From assembly GCA_030824965.1 (NCBI GenBank), contig JAPJQV010000005.1, positions 124,001 through 188,000 on the forward strand: 64,000 bases of DNA, written 5' to 3'. The notes beneath the pieces are model-generated. The model had not been told where the DNA came from. It ran no database searches and was given only the letters and a program-made list of their open reading frames with translations. A program made the position numbers and the translations under genes. Source of the stretch: Micavibrio sp. (GTDB lineage: Bacteria; Pseudomonadota; Alphaproteobacteria; Micavibrionales; Micavibrionaceae). Within the stretch, counting starts at the first letter, position 1. Each line of letters starts with the position of its first letter. Shown here piece by piece: positions 8,757-16,689 of the stretch.

Positions 8757-9548
8757 TTAAAGCTTCAACATATCCTTCAAGACATTATGCAGCGCCATGT
8801 TACTGGCGAGGATGGTTTCAGCATAGACGGGATTTGTATTGCCTTTCAAGCTGGCAACTGCGCCGCCGGCTTCGCGTACGATCAAGGTACCTGCCGCACT
8901 ATCCCAAGGAGAGAGATTGTTTTCCCAGAAACCTTCGTAGCGACCAGCTGCGACATAGGAAAGGTCCAGCGCGGCAGAGCCGGAACGGCGAAAACCCGCC
9001 GTAGATGAAATAACTTTTTCTATGGATTTCAAAAGCCCTGCACGAATTTCAGGCGTCCGACGAACACTATCGCCACCGCAGATAACCGCAAATGTCAGGT
9101 CGCTTCGCGCGGACACGCGTAAACGTCTTTTGCCGGTAAAAGCGCCGGAACCCTTTTCGGCATGGAAGACTTCATTCTTGATGGGATCAAGAATAAGTCC
9201 TGCGATCATTTCGCCTTGTTTTTCAAGGCCAATGGAAATGCACCAATGTGGAATTCCATGAAGAAAATTCGTGGTGCCGTCTAAAGGATCAATAATAAAA
9301 CGATGCTCGCCGTCAGTGCCTTTAAGCTCGCCACTTTCTTCCATCAGGAAGGAAAAACCGGGACGTGCAGAGGACAGCTCTTCATAGATGATCTTTTCCG
9401 CACGCTTATCGGCAGCGGATACGAAATCACCCGGACCTTTGCGTGAAACCTGAAGGTTTTCCACTTCGCCAAAATCTCGGGATAAGGAACGCGCCGCCTT
9501 TTCAGCAGCACGCAACATTATATTCAAATTAGGGGAAAGATTGCTCAT
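8757..9548 (-). CDS. suhB: Inositol monophosphatase-family phosphatase (SuhB-like)
   Basis: A 263-residue Mg2+-dependent phosphatase. Metal ligands are visible: Glu70-Glu71 (MEESGE), the DPLDGTTNF motif at 87-95, and PWDSAAG near residue 213. Family members act on inositol phosphates and related sugar phosphates; in E. coli SuhB also assists rRNA transcription. It starts at ATG 9548, sharing one base with the efp stop codon, so it is probably coupled to efp. The family is certain; the substrate is not, and other family members such as CysQ or HisN cannot be fully excluded. Confidence 0.87.
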   Translation of the reverse strand: MSNLSPNLNIMLRAAEKAARSLSRDFGEVENLQVSRKGPGDFVSAADKRAEKIIYEELSSARPGFSFLMEESGELKGTDGEHRFIIDPLDGTTNFLHGIPHWCISIGLEKQGEMIAGLILDPIKNEVFHAEKGSGAFTGKRRLRVSARSDLTFAVICGGDSVRRTPEIRAGLLKSIEKVISSTAGFRRSGSAALDLSYVAAGRYEGFWENNLSPWDSAAGTLIVREAGGAVASLKGNTNPVYAETILASNMALHNVLKDMLKL

Positions 9549-10117
9549 TAGTCCTTCGCACGTTCTACGTAAGTCGCATCTTCGGTTCGGACAACTATAC
9601 GTGTACCGGATTCGACATGCGGCGGAACCATAACGCGCAGTCCATTATCAAGTTTGGCTGGTTTATAAGAAGAAGAGGCAGTCTGGCCCTTTACAACAGG
9701 ATCAGCTTCTACAATTTCACAAATGACAGTTTGAGGCAATTCAACGCCAAGCGGTGTACCTTCATAAGTTTCTATCGTGACAACCATGCCTTCTTGAAGG
9801 AATTCCGTGCCCGGTGAGCCTACAACTTCTGCGGGAACATTGATCTGTTCAAAAGATGTCTGGTGCATAAATGTATAGTTTTCACCATCATTGAAAAGAT
9901 ACTGATATTCTTCTTGTTCAAGGCGGACTTTTTCAACCGTTTCCTGTGTGCGGTAACGAACATTGTCTTTCGTTCCGGTTTTGATGTCTCGCATTTCGAT
10001 ATGTATGACGGATGCGCCTTTACCTGGCTGCATGATCTCGGAATGTGAGACAGCCCAGAGTTTCCCGTCGATTTCGAGTACGTTCCCTTTGCGGATCGTG
10101 ATAGCGGCAACTTTCAT
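9548..10117 (-). CDS. efp: Translation elongation factor P
   Basis: A 189-residue three-domain OB-fold protein that relieves ribosome stalling at polyproline. The N-terminal KOW-like domain has the loop MQPGKGAS with Lys33 at the position modified by beta-lysylation in E. coli. The C-terminus has the family ending PPHVESGTRIVVRTEDATYVERAKD. An AGGA ribosome site precedes ATG 10117. No epmA/epmB genes are in the window. It shares a transcript direction with the upstream DUF721 gene and the downstream phosphatase. The neighbouring proline-rich proteins at 6138 and 7250 would be natural clients (inference). Confidence 0.97.
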   Translation of the reverse strand: MKVAAITIRKGNVLEIDGKLWAVSHSEIMQPGKGASVIHIEMRDIKTGTKDNVRYRTQETVEKVRLEQEEYQYLFNDGENYTFMHQTSFEQINVPAEVVGSPGTEFLQEGMVVTIETYEGTPLGVELPQTVICEIVEADPVVKGQTASSSYKPAKLDNGLRVMVPPHVESGTRIVVRTEDATYVERAKD

Positions 10118-10149
10118 TATGGAATTCCTGATTAACGAGGCTTGGTGAA

Positions 10150-10632
10150 TTATTTAAGAGGTCTTCTTAATATGCCTTGGCCCAATCTTTCAAGCCGTTT
10201 TTTAAGTTCTTCGTCAGCAGCCACCGGGAGTGCAGCTTTTAAATCGGCTATTTCTTCTTGTGTCGGCTGTCTGGACCTGAGAGTTCCAGATTCATGACGG
10301 CGGGAAGTAAAGGGGATATGGACAAATTTAACGGCTGTTACCCATTTATCGCCAAATAGTTGATTAATACGCTCTAAAATAAGGTCTTTTTGGTAATGGA
10401 GCAGAGTGGCGTCGGAACTGGAAACGGCGATATCCAGAGTGGCCTGCGGTATTTCGTTCGATGCTTTTGGCTTGCGGTAATGAAGCTTAACCGGTTGACA
10501 TTTGCCTGCCATATCAGGGCCGATAATATCGTCCCATTGTGTTAAAATTCGGCCTAAGGACACGAATTTACGGCTAAAAGTATCCTTTGTCAGCTTAGAC
10601 ACGGAATCGGAGATTGGCTTTAGATAGTGCAT
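10150..10632 (-). CDS. DUF721 protein, DciA-like
   Basis: A 160-residue basic protein with the DUF721 pattern: an N-terminal W-D-x-I-I-G-P core (TQWDDIIGPDMAGKCQPVKL) and a KH-like part with LILERINQLFGDKWVTAVKFVHIP. DciA proteins of this family load the replicative helicase DnaB in bacteria that lack DnaC. The gene faces mutY, which is a common alphaproteobacterial arrangement. Only 22 bases separate the two start codons. The family call is good; a helicase-loading role is by analogy. Confidence 0.82.
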   Translation of the reverse strand: MHYLKPISDSVSKLTKDTFSRKFVSLGRILTQWDDIIGPDMAGKCQPVKLHYRKPKASNEIPQATLDIAVSSSDATLLHYQKDLILERINQLFGDKWVTAVKFVHIPFTSRRHESGTLRSRQPTQEEIADLKAALPVAADEELKKRLERLGQGILRRPLK

Positions 10633-10654
10633 GATTTAAGTAATAGCCCAGATA

Positions 10655-11689
10655 ATGCTCAAAAGTCACGATTTTCAGAAAAATCTGCTTAAATGGTACG
10701 ATAAGCATCGCCGAGATTTGCCGTGGAGAGCAAAGGCGGGTGTGGCGGCCAATCCTTATCATGTCTGGCTATCAGAGATCATGCTCCAGCAAACGACCGT
10801 TCCAACGGTTATTCCGTATTTTCAGAAATTTTTGAAAATATGGCCGGATTTAGAGAGTTTTGCCGCTGCCCGGCATGAAGATGTCTTAAAGGAATGGGCA
10901 GGTCTTGGATATTATGCAAGAGCCAGAAATCTTCATAAATGCGCAAAAATAATTTCCAGCGACTGGCAAGGGTTTTTCCCCCAAAGTGAAGAGGATCTTT
11001 TAAAATTGCCGGGTATCGGGCCGTATACGGCAGCGGCCATTTCCGCGATTGCCTTTAATAAACACGCCGTTGTTATCGACGGAAATGTAGACAGAATCAT
11101 TGCGCGTGTTTTCGCGATTGAAACACCGATCCGTTTATCCAAGCCTCTGATCCGTACAAAAGCTTCAGCGATTTATTCAGGCGTGAAGCGCGCCGGTGAT
11201 TTTGCTCAAAGCCTGATGGATTTGGGCGCAACCATCTGTATTCCTCAAAAACCGAGATGCCATTCCTGCCCAGTCAGTAATTTTTGTACGGCGTTTAAAA
11301 AAGGGATCCAGAATCAGGTGCCGGTTAAACCGCAAAAATCTGTCAAGCCGCAAAGGACCGGAAAGGTTTACTGGATAGAGAACGGGCAGGGCGAAATCTT
11401 AATTGAACGTCGAGACGAAAAAAGAATGCTGGGCGGTATGAGGGCATTGCCGACAAACGGCTGGGACGGCAAAGATGATAGCGTTCTTCCCAAGGATGTC
11501 GTAAATAAGGTAATATATATAGGAGATGTCTATCACAGCTTTACGCATTTTGATTTAAAGCTTGAGATTTGGGAAGGTGTTTCAATGCGGCCAGATAAAG
11601 AATTTGCGTGGGTAAATAAATCGGAAATTCTTTCGTGCGGGTTGCCGACTGTATTCAAAAAAGCCGCCAGATTGGTCATCAAGAAATGA
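10655..11689 (+). CDS. mutY: A/G-specific adenine glycosylase MutY
   Basis: A 344-residue base-excision repair enzyme that removes adenine paired with 8-oxoguanine. The catalytic Glu41 lies in SEIMLQQTTV, the helix-hairpin-helix is LPGIGPYTAAAI (118-129), and the catalytic Asp142 is in VIDGNVDR. Four cysteines at 195, 202, 205 and 211 (C-x6-C-x2-C-x5-C) bind a 4Fe-4S cluster. The C-terminal part (about 230-344) is the NUDIX-like 8-oxoG recognition domain. No ribosome site is seen before ATG 10655, which suggests a leaderless or weakly initiated message. Confidence 0.96.
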   Translation: MLKSHDFQKNLLKWYDKHRRDLPWRAKAGVAANPYHVWLSEIMLQQTTVPTVIPYFQKFLKIWPDLESFAAARHEDVLKEWAGLGYYARARNLHKCAKIISSDWQGFFPQSEEDLLKLPGIGPYTAAAISAIAFNKHAVVIDGNVDRIIARVFAIETPIRLSKPLIRTKASAIYSGVKRAGDFAQSLMDLGATICIPQKPRCHSCPVSNFCTAFKKGIQNQVPVKPQKSVKPQRTGKVYWIENGQGEILIERRDEKRMLGGMRALPTNGWDGKDDSVLPKDVVNKVIYIGDVYHSFTHFDLKLEIWEGVSMRPDKEFAWVNKSEILSCGLPTVFKKAARLVIKK

Positions 11690-12429
11690 TCCGGATTTTT
11701 CTACTTCTTTTATTATCAATTTTTTTAAGTTCGTATGCGAAGGCGCAATCATCGGCTCCTCAGCTTTTGTATTCGCCCACAACGCCGGAATATCTGGCCA
11801 AAAGCTATTGGCTTCTTAATGAGCTGAATATTGATGATAACGAAAATATCGATCAATACTTAATGATTACGGAATGTGATCTGTATGAGCAGTATTTCGC
11901 GAACGACATCGAATGGAGCAAAATCCGTGATGCTACACGCGGCTATATCAAACTAAACAAACAGAATTTTCCTCGACGATTTGAGTTTGTACAGCCTATT
12001 TATCTTGATAGATACGATACCAATAGTCAGACATTCGTTATAAATCAAAATAGTCAAATCAAGGGTGTACTTCAAATACAGGTGTCAGGTAATTCTTCAA
12101 TGAATTACAGATGTATCGACACAAGCGCATATAACCCCTTGCTGTTCCCGATTAATGCGGTGCTGAAGCTGTCGCGTCCTCTTTCGTATACATCTGTGCA
12201 AACTAAGCCTGAGGCAGCTCAGGAATATCTTAAATACATGGAAGAAAATGACATTACTTCCGATTTTGGGAGACCTGCTTATATTCGATATCGTTTTAAA
12301 GTAGAGCAAAGCTTATCCCCGGTTCGAATGAATGGCGGAGTTTTTGCCAACTTCTTTGGTACTTTGGAAAGCGTCAGCATATTTGGCGATCAAAGTCTTT
12401 TTATCAAACTTGAAGAAGTAAAACTCTAG
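11686..12429 (+). CDS. Secreted protein of unknown function
   Basis: A 247-residue protein starting at ATG 11686, which overlaps the mutY stop as ATGA; an upstream in-frame start at 11635 would lie deep inside mutY and is less likely. The first 20 residues are a signal peptide (IRIFLLLLLSIFLSSYAKAQ). The mature part is beta-rich with no motif I recognise; it holds two cysteines (in TECDLYEQ and YRCIDTS) that could pair in the periplasm. It is probably co-translated with mutY. Its 3' end overlaps the converging SDR gene by four bases. Confidence 0.75.
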   Translation: MIRIFLLLLLSIFLSSYAKAQSSAPQLLYSPTTPEYLAKSYWLLNELNIDDNENIDQYLMITECDLYEQYFANDIEWSKIRDATRGYIKLNKQNFPRRFEFVQPIYLDRYDTNSQTFVINQNSQIKGVLQIQVSGNSSMNYRCIDTSAYNPLLFPINAVLKLSRPLSYTSVQTKPEAAQEYLKYMEENDITSDFGRPAYIRYRFKVEQSLSPVRMNGGVFANFFGTLESVSIFGDQSLFIKLEEVKL

Positions 12430-13193
12430 TTTTCGGGGAATCTTTCGACTTGCAAGGCTCCGGGGCTTTGCATTGTTGGCATCATCTCAATACGGTTGAT
12501 GTTCACATGAGGTGGTAAAGTAGCAGCCCATACTACGGAATTTGCTACGTCATCCGCAAATAATGGTTTGGTGTTGGCATATACCGCATCGGCTTTTTCA
12601 ACGTTACCCTTGAAACGTGCCAAGGAAAATTGGGTCTGCACCATGCCGGGTTCTATATTTGTGACGCGAATATTCGTGCCTTGAAGATCGCTGCGCAGCG
12701 ACAATGAAAACTGTTTTACAAAGGATTTTGAGGCGCAGTAAACATGCCCACCCGGGTATGGATAATTTCCTGCAGTAGAGCCAATGTTTATAATATGCCC
12801 GCATTTGCGGTCGACCATAATAGGCAGTATAAGGCGTGTCATACGAATAAGCCCTGATACATTCATTGCCACCATTTCATCCCAGTCATCCAGATCGCTG
12901 TCTTGAGCCTTGTCAAGGCCGAGCGCTCCGCCAGCGTTGTTGATTAAAAGTTCAACATTTTTAAAGGGCGACGGCAGTTCTGCAATTGCGGTTTCCATAG
13001 CGGACCGATTGGTTATATCGAAGAGAGCCGTATGAACCGGCACGGAGAAATTTTCTCTCAAAGACTCCAGTTTATCGTTGTTTCGTCCATGAAGAATAAG
13101 TGGACAACCAAGATCTGCAAATTTTTGAGCGAAAGCTTTGCCAAAGTCCCCGGTTGCGCCCGTTATAAATACAATTTTCGGTTTATAGACCAT
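12426..13193 (-). CDS. ydfG: NADP-dependent SDR, YdfG-like 3-hydroxy acid dehydrogenase
   Basis: A 255-residue classical short-chain dehydrogenase. The nucleotide motif is TGATGDFG (11-18), NNAGG is present, and the catalytic residues are Ser in NIGSTAG and Tyr-x-x-x-Lys in YCASK. The ending NINRIEMMPTMQSPGAL matches the YdfG subgroup, which oxidises serine, allo-threonine and 3-hydroxypropionate-type acids with NADP. The start ATG 13193 shares one base with the stop of the next gene. Family firm; exact substrate by similarity. Confidence 0.83.
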   Translation of the reverse strand: MVYKPKIVFITGATGDFGKAFAQKFADLGCPLILHGRNNDKLESLRENFSVPVHTALFDITNRSAMETAIAELPSPFKNVELLINNAGGALGLDKAQDSDLDDWDEMVAMNVSGLIRMTRLILPIMVDRKCGHIINIGSTAGNYPYPGGHVYCASKSFVKQFSLSLRSDLQGTNIRVTNIEPGMVQTQFSLARFKGNVEKADAVYANTKPLFADDVANSVVWAATLPPHVNINRIEMMPTMQSPGALQVERFPEN

Positions 13194-13663
13194 TATTGCG
13201 AAAGAATTACGGATGTTCTGCCATCATTGGCAGGCTGTATCGTAATAGTTCCGTTTGGAGTCGTCCATGAATTTTCAGGCGCGCCAGTTCGGCGCGCCTT
13301 AATCTTATCAGCGAAAATACCGTTAAAAACCCCAACAGCCGTTGCTTCTGATGTCTTGCCACGCACTTCACATGTTCTACTGGAATTGCCGACACTGTCG
13401 ACAACCATAATGGAAAAATTATCTATTCCTTCGTTAACCGCCCATGAAACGGGTTTGCCATTATTTAAGGGGCCAACAACCCAGTTTCCTGTATGCGCTT
13501 CGTCACGGATTTTTTCTATATGTGGCATTTTATCAAAGCACTGTTTCTGAAATAGATTATGCAGGTTGATGGCCGTCTGGTAATCCGGCTCCGCCTGGGC
13601 AAAAGCATGAACAGAAGTAAGAGAGAGAATAGCGGCTGTCAGCGCTAAAATACGATTTTTCAT
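13193..13663 (-). CDS. Periplasmic protein of unknown function
   Basis: A 156-residue protein with a clean signal peptide (MKNRILALTAAILSLTSVHAFAQ). The mature region contains NLHNLFQKQCFDKMPHIEKI and, further on, SRTCEVRGKTSEATAVG; two cysteines could form one disulfide. Similar small exported proteins occur in alphaproteobacteria, but I know no function. It has ATG at 13663 and is followed with a one-base overlap by the SDR gene, so the two are probably cotranscribed. Confidence 0.72.
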   Translation of the reverse strand: MKNRILALTAAILSLTSVHAFAQAEPDYQTAINLHNLFQKQCFDKMPHIEKIRDEAHTGNWVVGPLNNGKPVSWAVNEGIDNFSIMVVDSVGNSSRTCEVRGKTSEATAVGVFNGIFADKIKARRTGAPENSWTTPNGTITIQPANDGRTSVILSQ

Positions 13664-13702
13664 GATAAAATTCCCTAATTAAAATTACGACAAAACACTA
13701 AT

Positions 13703-14068
13703 TTATATTCGCTTATTTTGTTCCTTTGAGCGGATAATTTCAGTCCCTGAAAAGCCTTCGGGATACATTTTGAGTTTTTCGATTGTGACTTTTACGGAAT
13801 CTATTCTTTCATATTTCAGGCAGAAATCTGCCAAGTGCTCGGCCATTTTCTCAATAAGATGAAAATGACGTTTCGAAATATCACGAATTTCCCTTGCGAT
13901 GAGGTCGTAAGACATCGTGCTGGAGATATCGTCGCTCGCAATCTTGTAATCGGCAAATGTCGCTTCGACCGAGATGGATAAAGATGTCGGATTTATTTCA
14001 TCGCCGGGAAAAATCCCGGCGAGGGCATCAATCTTAAAATCGCGGATGAAGATTTTCGTTTGATCCAT
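13703..14068 (-). CDS. folB: Dihydroneopterin aldolase-family protein
   Basis: A 121-residue protein of the FolB fold. It has the start IRDFKIDALAGIFPGDE with the family's early Gly, a central Tyr-Asp (MSYDLIAREI), HFHLIEKMAEHLADF, where the glutamate binds the pterin, and the ending EKLKMYPEGFSGTEI with the conserved lysine. FolB converts dihydroneopterin to hydroxymethyl-dihydropterin in folate synthesis. It shares one base with the ccrM stop and is probably coupled to it, which is an unusual partner for a folate gene. It could also be a dihydroneopterin epimerase-like paralogue. Confidence 0.82.
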   Translation of the reverse strand: MDQTKIFIRDFKIDALAGIFPGDEINPTSLSISVEATFADYKIASDDISSTMSYDLIAREIRDISKRHFHLIEKMAEHLADFCLKYERIDSVKVTIEKLKMYPEGFSGTEIIRSKEQNKRI

Positions 14069-15210
14069 TATTGCAGCGACGATCCTGTTGGTCTTGTCAC
14101 CGTCATTTCATCGCGGATACGTTGGCGCAGACGGTCAATAGGGTAGCTTTGCTTGCCTTCTTTATAATGCCAATAAGTCCACCCATTACAACTTGGTGCG
14201 TTTTGTAGGGCGGCGCCGACTTTATGGATCGAGCCGCGATATTTATTCAAGCCTGATGTAGAAATCAGGGAGCCGTCAGCACCGACTTTTGCTTCGAATT
14301 TCTGGCTACTATCGGTAATGATAGCGCCGGGTTTGATCATACCACGCTCGACGAGCCAGCCAAATGGAACGCGGGCTTCTTCGCGCTTTTGCGGGCGGTG
14401 AAGGACATCATCATCTTCAATCGGCTCGATCGCGTCGATGCGCTTTGTGGCGAGTTTAATGTAATCAGTTTCACGGTCGATGCCGATCCATTCACGGCCC
14501 AGTTTTTTAGCGACGGCGCCCGTTGTCCCTGTTCCAAAAAACGGATCGAGGATAGTGTCGCCCGGTTGTGACGAAGCTGTAATTACACGATAGAGAAGGG
14601 ATTCCGGCTTTTGGGTCGCGTGACCCTTTTCACCGTTTTCATCTTTCAGCCGTTCGCCGCCCGTGCAAAGCGGCAATGTCCAGTCAGAGCGCATCTGCAT
14701 GTCTTCATTCAGAGATTTCATGGCGTCGTAGTTAAAGCGGTATTTGCTTTTTTCCGATTTTGCCGCCCAGATCATGGTTTCATGCGCATTGGTAAATCTG
14801 CGTCCGCGGAAATTCGGCATAGGGTTCGTTTTGCGCCAGATAATATCGTTAAGCACCCAATAGCCTAATTCCTGTAAAATCGCGCCGACGCGAAAAATAT
14901 TGTGATAGGACCCAATGACCCAGATGGAACCGTCATCCGTTAAAAGATCACGCGCAGCAGATAGCCAATCACGGGTAAATTTATCATAGTCTTTGAACGA
15001 GCTGAATTGATCCCAGTGGTCGTCGCACGCGTCAACTTTCGTGTTATTCGGACGATGCAAATCGCCTTTGAGTTGGAGATTATAAGGCGGGTCGGCAAAA
15101 ATCATGTCGACAGAGGCTTTAGGAAGGGAGCGCATGATTTCAACGCAGTCGCCCTGATAAATCTTATTCTTATTAAATTCTGTGGATTTCTTTATTTTTT
15201 TGCTCGACAT
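14068..15210 (-). CDS. ccrM: Cell-cycle DNA adenine methyltransferase CcrM (GANTC)
   Basis: A 380-residue N6-adenine methyltransferase of the beta class. The catalytic motif DPPYNLQL begins at Asp40 and comes before the AdoMet motif DPFFGTGTTG at 222. The C-terminal 100 residues (FGWLVERGMIKPG ... GAALQNAPSCNGWTYWHY) are the extension typical of CcrM, which methylates GANTC once per cell cycle in alphaproteobacteria. No restriction enzyme is adjacent. The promoter region holds five GANTC sites (15234-15293), so its own product may control it. The ribosome site GGGAAAG precedes ATG 15210. rnhB lies close upstream. Confidence 0.96.
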   Translation of the reverse strand: MSSKKIKKSTEFNKNKIYQGDCVEIMRSLPKASVDMIFADPPYNLQLKGDLHRPNNTKVDACDDHWDQFSSFKDYDKFTRDWLSAARDLLTDDGSIWVIGSYHNIFRVGAILQELGYWVLNDIIWRKTNPMPNFRGRRFTNAHETMIWAAKSEKSKYRFNYDAMKSLNEDMQMRSDWTLPLCTGGERLKDENGEKGHATQKPESLLYRVITASSQPGDTILDPFFGTGTTGAVAKKLGREWIGIDRETDYIKLATKRIDAIEPIEDDDVLHRPQKREEARVPFGWLVERGMIKPGAIITDSSQKFEAKVGADGSLISTSGLNKYRGSIHKVGAALQNAPSCNGWTYWHYKEGKQSYPIDRLRQRIRDEMTVTRPTGSSLQ

Positions 15211-15233
15211 TTATTCTTTCCCTTATGAAGAAA

Positions 15234-15293
15234 GAATCATGATTCAAACTTGATTCGCCGTCAAGCAATTATTTTGAATCTAATATGGGAATC
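15234..15293. promoter_or_regulatory. Cluster of five GANTC methylation sites upstream of ccrM
   Basis: GAATC 15234-15238, GATTC 15241-15245, GATTC 15252-15256, GAATC 15276-15280 and GAATC 15289-15293. About 0.2 would be expected by chance in 60 bases. The first two form a 12-base palindrome, GAATCATGATTC, over the predicted -10. In Caulobacter, GANTC methylation near the ccrM promoter affects its expression. Confidence 0.9.
15236..15264 (-). promoter_or_regulatory. Predicted ccrM promoter
   Basis: On the minus strand a -35 TTGACG (15264-15259) and a -10 CATGAT (15241-15236) are separated by exactly 17 bases. Transcription would start near 15229, leaving a leader of about 20 bases with a good ribosome site. 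Two GANTC sites touch the -10 element and one lies in the spacer. Confidence 0.6.
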
Positions 15294-15322
15294 AAAGGCT
15301 TGAGTTCGAATTTTAAAGTTAA

Positions 15323-16048
15323 TTAATAGAGTTGGAAGAACATAACACATACAGGTGATCTGCTTGTAACCTGATATCTTCCACCTGTATCGCAATTTGT
15401 ACCATCGTAATCGGCCTGAACCGAGCCGAAATTAGGATTACCATCATCCATTTTTGTATCAATTTTTTGAGCTATAAGTGGCTCAATTACCCTTTGCCAG
15501 TCGCCATTCACGCGGGTTGGATATTTTTGCATACGAAGGCAAATTCCTCTTCCTGCATCGCGGTCGGAGTCGGCATTAAAAACCGTGAAACCGCCTGTAA
15601 CAAGATTATTTGATGGGTGAGTTACATCCCAGGCCGGAGCAGTCGGATTGCCGTTAGGTTGAAGATTGTTGATAAGCCCCGCCAAGAGCAAGTGCTTCCA
15701 ATAATAAGTCGTTTCGGCCTCCGGCAAGGTATTTACTCCGGCTTGATCGAGGGAGTAAATTAATTGATCTTTTAATCCAACCCAAAGGTTGCCATTCCCT
15801 CCGCCGCAAAAATTGGCTGCGTTGCAGTCAGGCACTAATGTCGTTGCGCTGACAATATCGCCCGGCAAGCTGCCGTAGCTATCTTGAAATGTCAGAGTCG
15901 CCGCAGAGTAACCTTTGACCTGTGCGATGGTCGAGCTGATGCGCGCGTTTTGAATCAATTCCTGACCTTTCAGAATGCCGCCTATTAAAAGGCCGATAAT
16001 GATCATGACAATTGAAAGTTCGACTAGAGTAAATCCTGAATTTTTCAT
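15323..16048 (-). CDS. Type IV pilin-like / pseudopilin protein
   Basis: A 241-residue protein with a class III signal: MKNSG followed by FTLVELSIVMIIIGLLIGGI, cleaved and N-methylated by a prepilin peptidase after Gly5. The mature part has KGYSAATLTFQDSYGSLPGDI, seen in a group of stand-alone pseudopilins, and a cysteine-containing C-terminus (TNCDTGGR, SPVCVMFF). No pilus or type II secretion genes are nearby. Its ATG overlaps the rnhB stop by four bases, so it appears to be part of the rnhB transcript. The role is unknown; G/H-type pseudopilin is possible. Confidence 0.83.
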   Translation of the reverse strand: MKNSGFTLVELSIVMIIIGLLIGGILKGQELIQNARISSTIAQVKGYSAATLTFQDSYGSLPGDIVSATTLVPDCNAANFCGGGNGNLWVGLKDQLIYSLDQAGVNTLPEAETTYYWKHLLLAGLINNLQPNGNPTAPAWDVTHPSNNLVTGGFTVFNADSDRDAGRGICLRMQKYPTRVNGDWQRVIEPLIAQKIDTKMDDGNPNFGSVQADYDGTNCDTGGRYQVTSRSPVCVMFFQLY

Positions 16049-16689
16049 GCTGCAAGTAGTTCCTTAACTTTAGAAAATTCGCGCCTGTGATGAATACAGG
16101 GGCCATGTTGTTTCAGTGCTTTTAAGTGAATTGGTGCGGAATAGCCGACATTCGTATTCCATCCATAATGCGGATGCTCATCATGCAATTTCTTCATGAT
16201 ACGATCGCGTGTAACTTTGGCTAAAACAGACGCTGCAGCAATCGATACGGATAGCATGTCACCTTTTATAACCGGTTGGGTAGGGTAAGGAAATTGACGA
16301 GGTTTATAGTTTCCGTCAATCAATACCAAGTCGGGACATATATTGAACTCGGAACACATTTCTTCAGTGGCTCGATGCATTGCCAGGACTGCGGCCTGGA
16401 GAATATTAATCTGATCTATTTCCTCAACCGTTGCAGACGCAATACCAAAGCAGGAATTTTCCTGAATCAGGACAAATATATCTTCTCGCTCTTTAGCAGA
16501 TAATAATTTGCTGTCCCTGACTTTTTTCCAGATTTTATGAGAACGGTTTTCATGTGGTATGAAAACACAAGCCGCTGTTACCGGACCGGCCAAAGGGCCG
16601 CGGCCCGCTTCATCGCAGCCGCAGATAATCCCTTCAAACTCGCGCTTAAAGTTCGGATTTTTTTGAGGTCTGCCGATTTGCTTAACCAT
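16045..16689 (-). CDS. rnhB: Ribonuclease HII
   Basis: A 214-residue type 2 RNase H that cuts RNA in RNA-DNA hybrids and single ribonucleotides in DNA. The motif CGCDEAGRGPLAGPV holds Asp26 and Glu27 of the active site; VLIDGNYKP and ASVLAKVTRDRIM are also as expected, followed by YGWNTNVGYSAPIHL. Length is normal. It overlaps the pepN stop by eight bases and precedes the pseudopilin. rnhB near ccrM is a common alphaproteobacterial neighbourhood as I recall it. Confidence 0.96.
   Translation of the reverse strand: MVKQIGRPQKNPNFKREFEGIICGCDEAGRGPLAGPVTAACVFIPHENRSHKIWKKVRDSKLLSAKEREDIFVLIQENSCFGIASATVEEIDQINILQAAVLAMHRATEEMCSEFNICPDLVLIDGNYKPRQFPYPTQPVIKGDMLSVSIAAASVLAKVTRDRIMKKLHDEHPHYGWNTNVGYSAPIHLKALKQHGPCIHHRREFSKVKELLAA

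Noticed and set aside
15311..15325. TTAA-rich stretch like a CtrA box near the pseudopilin stop
   Set aside because: The TTAA halves are six rather than seven bases apart and the site lies at a gene end; the same spacing fault holds at 7161-7174.
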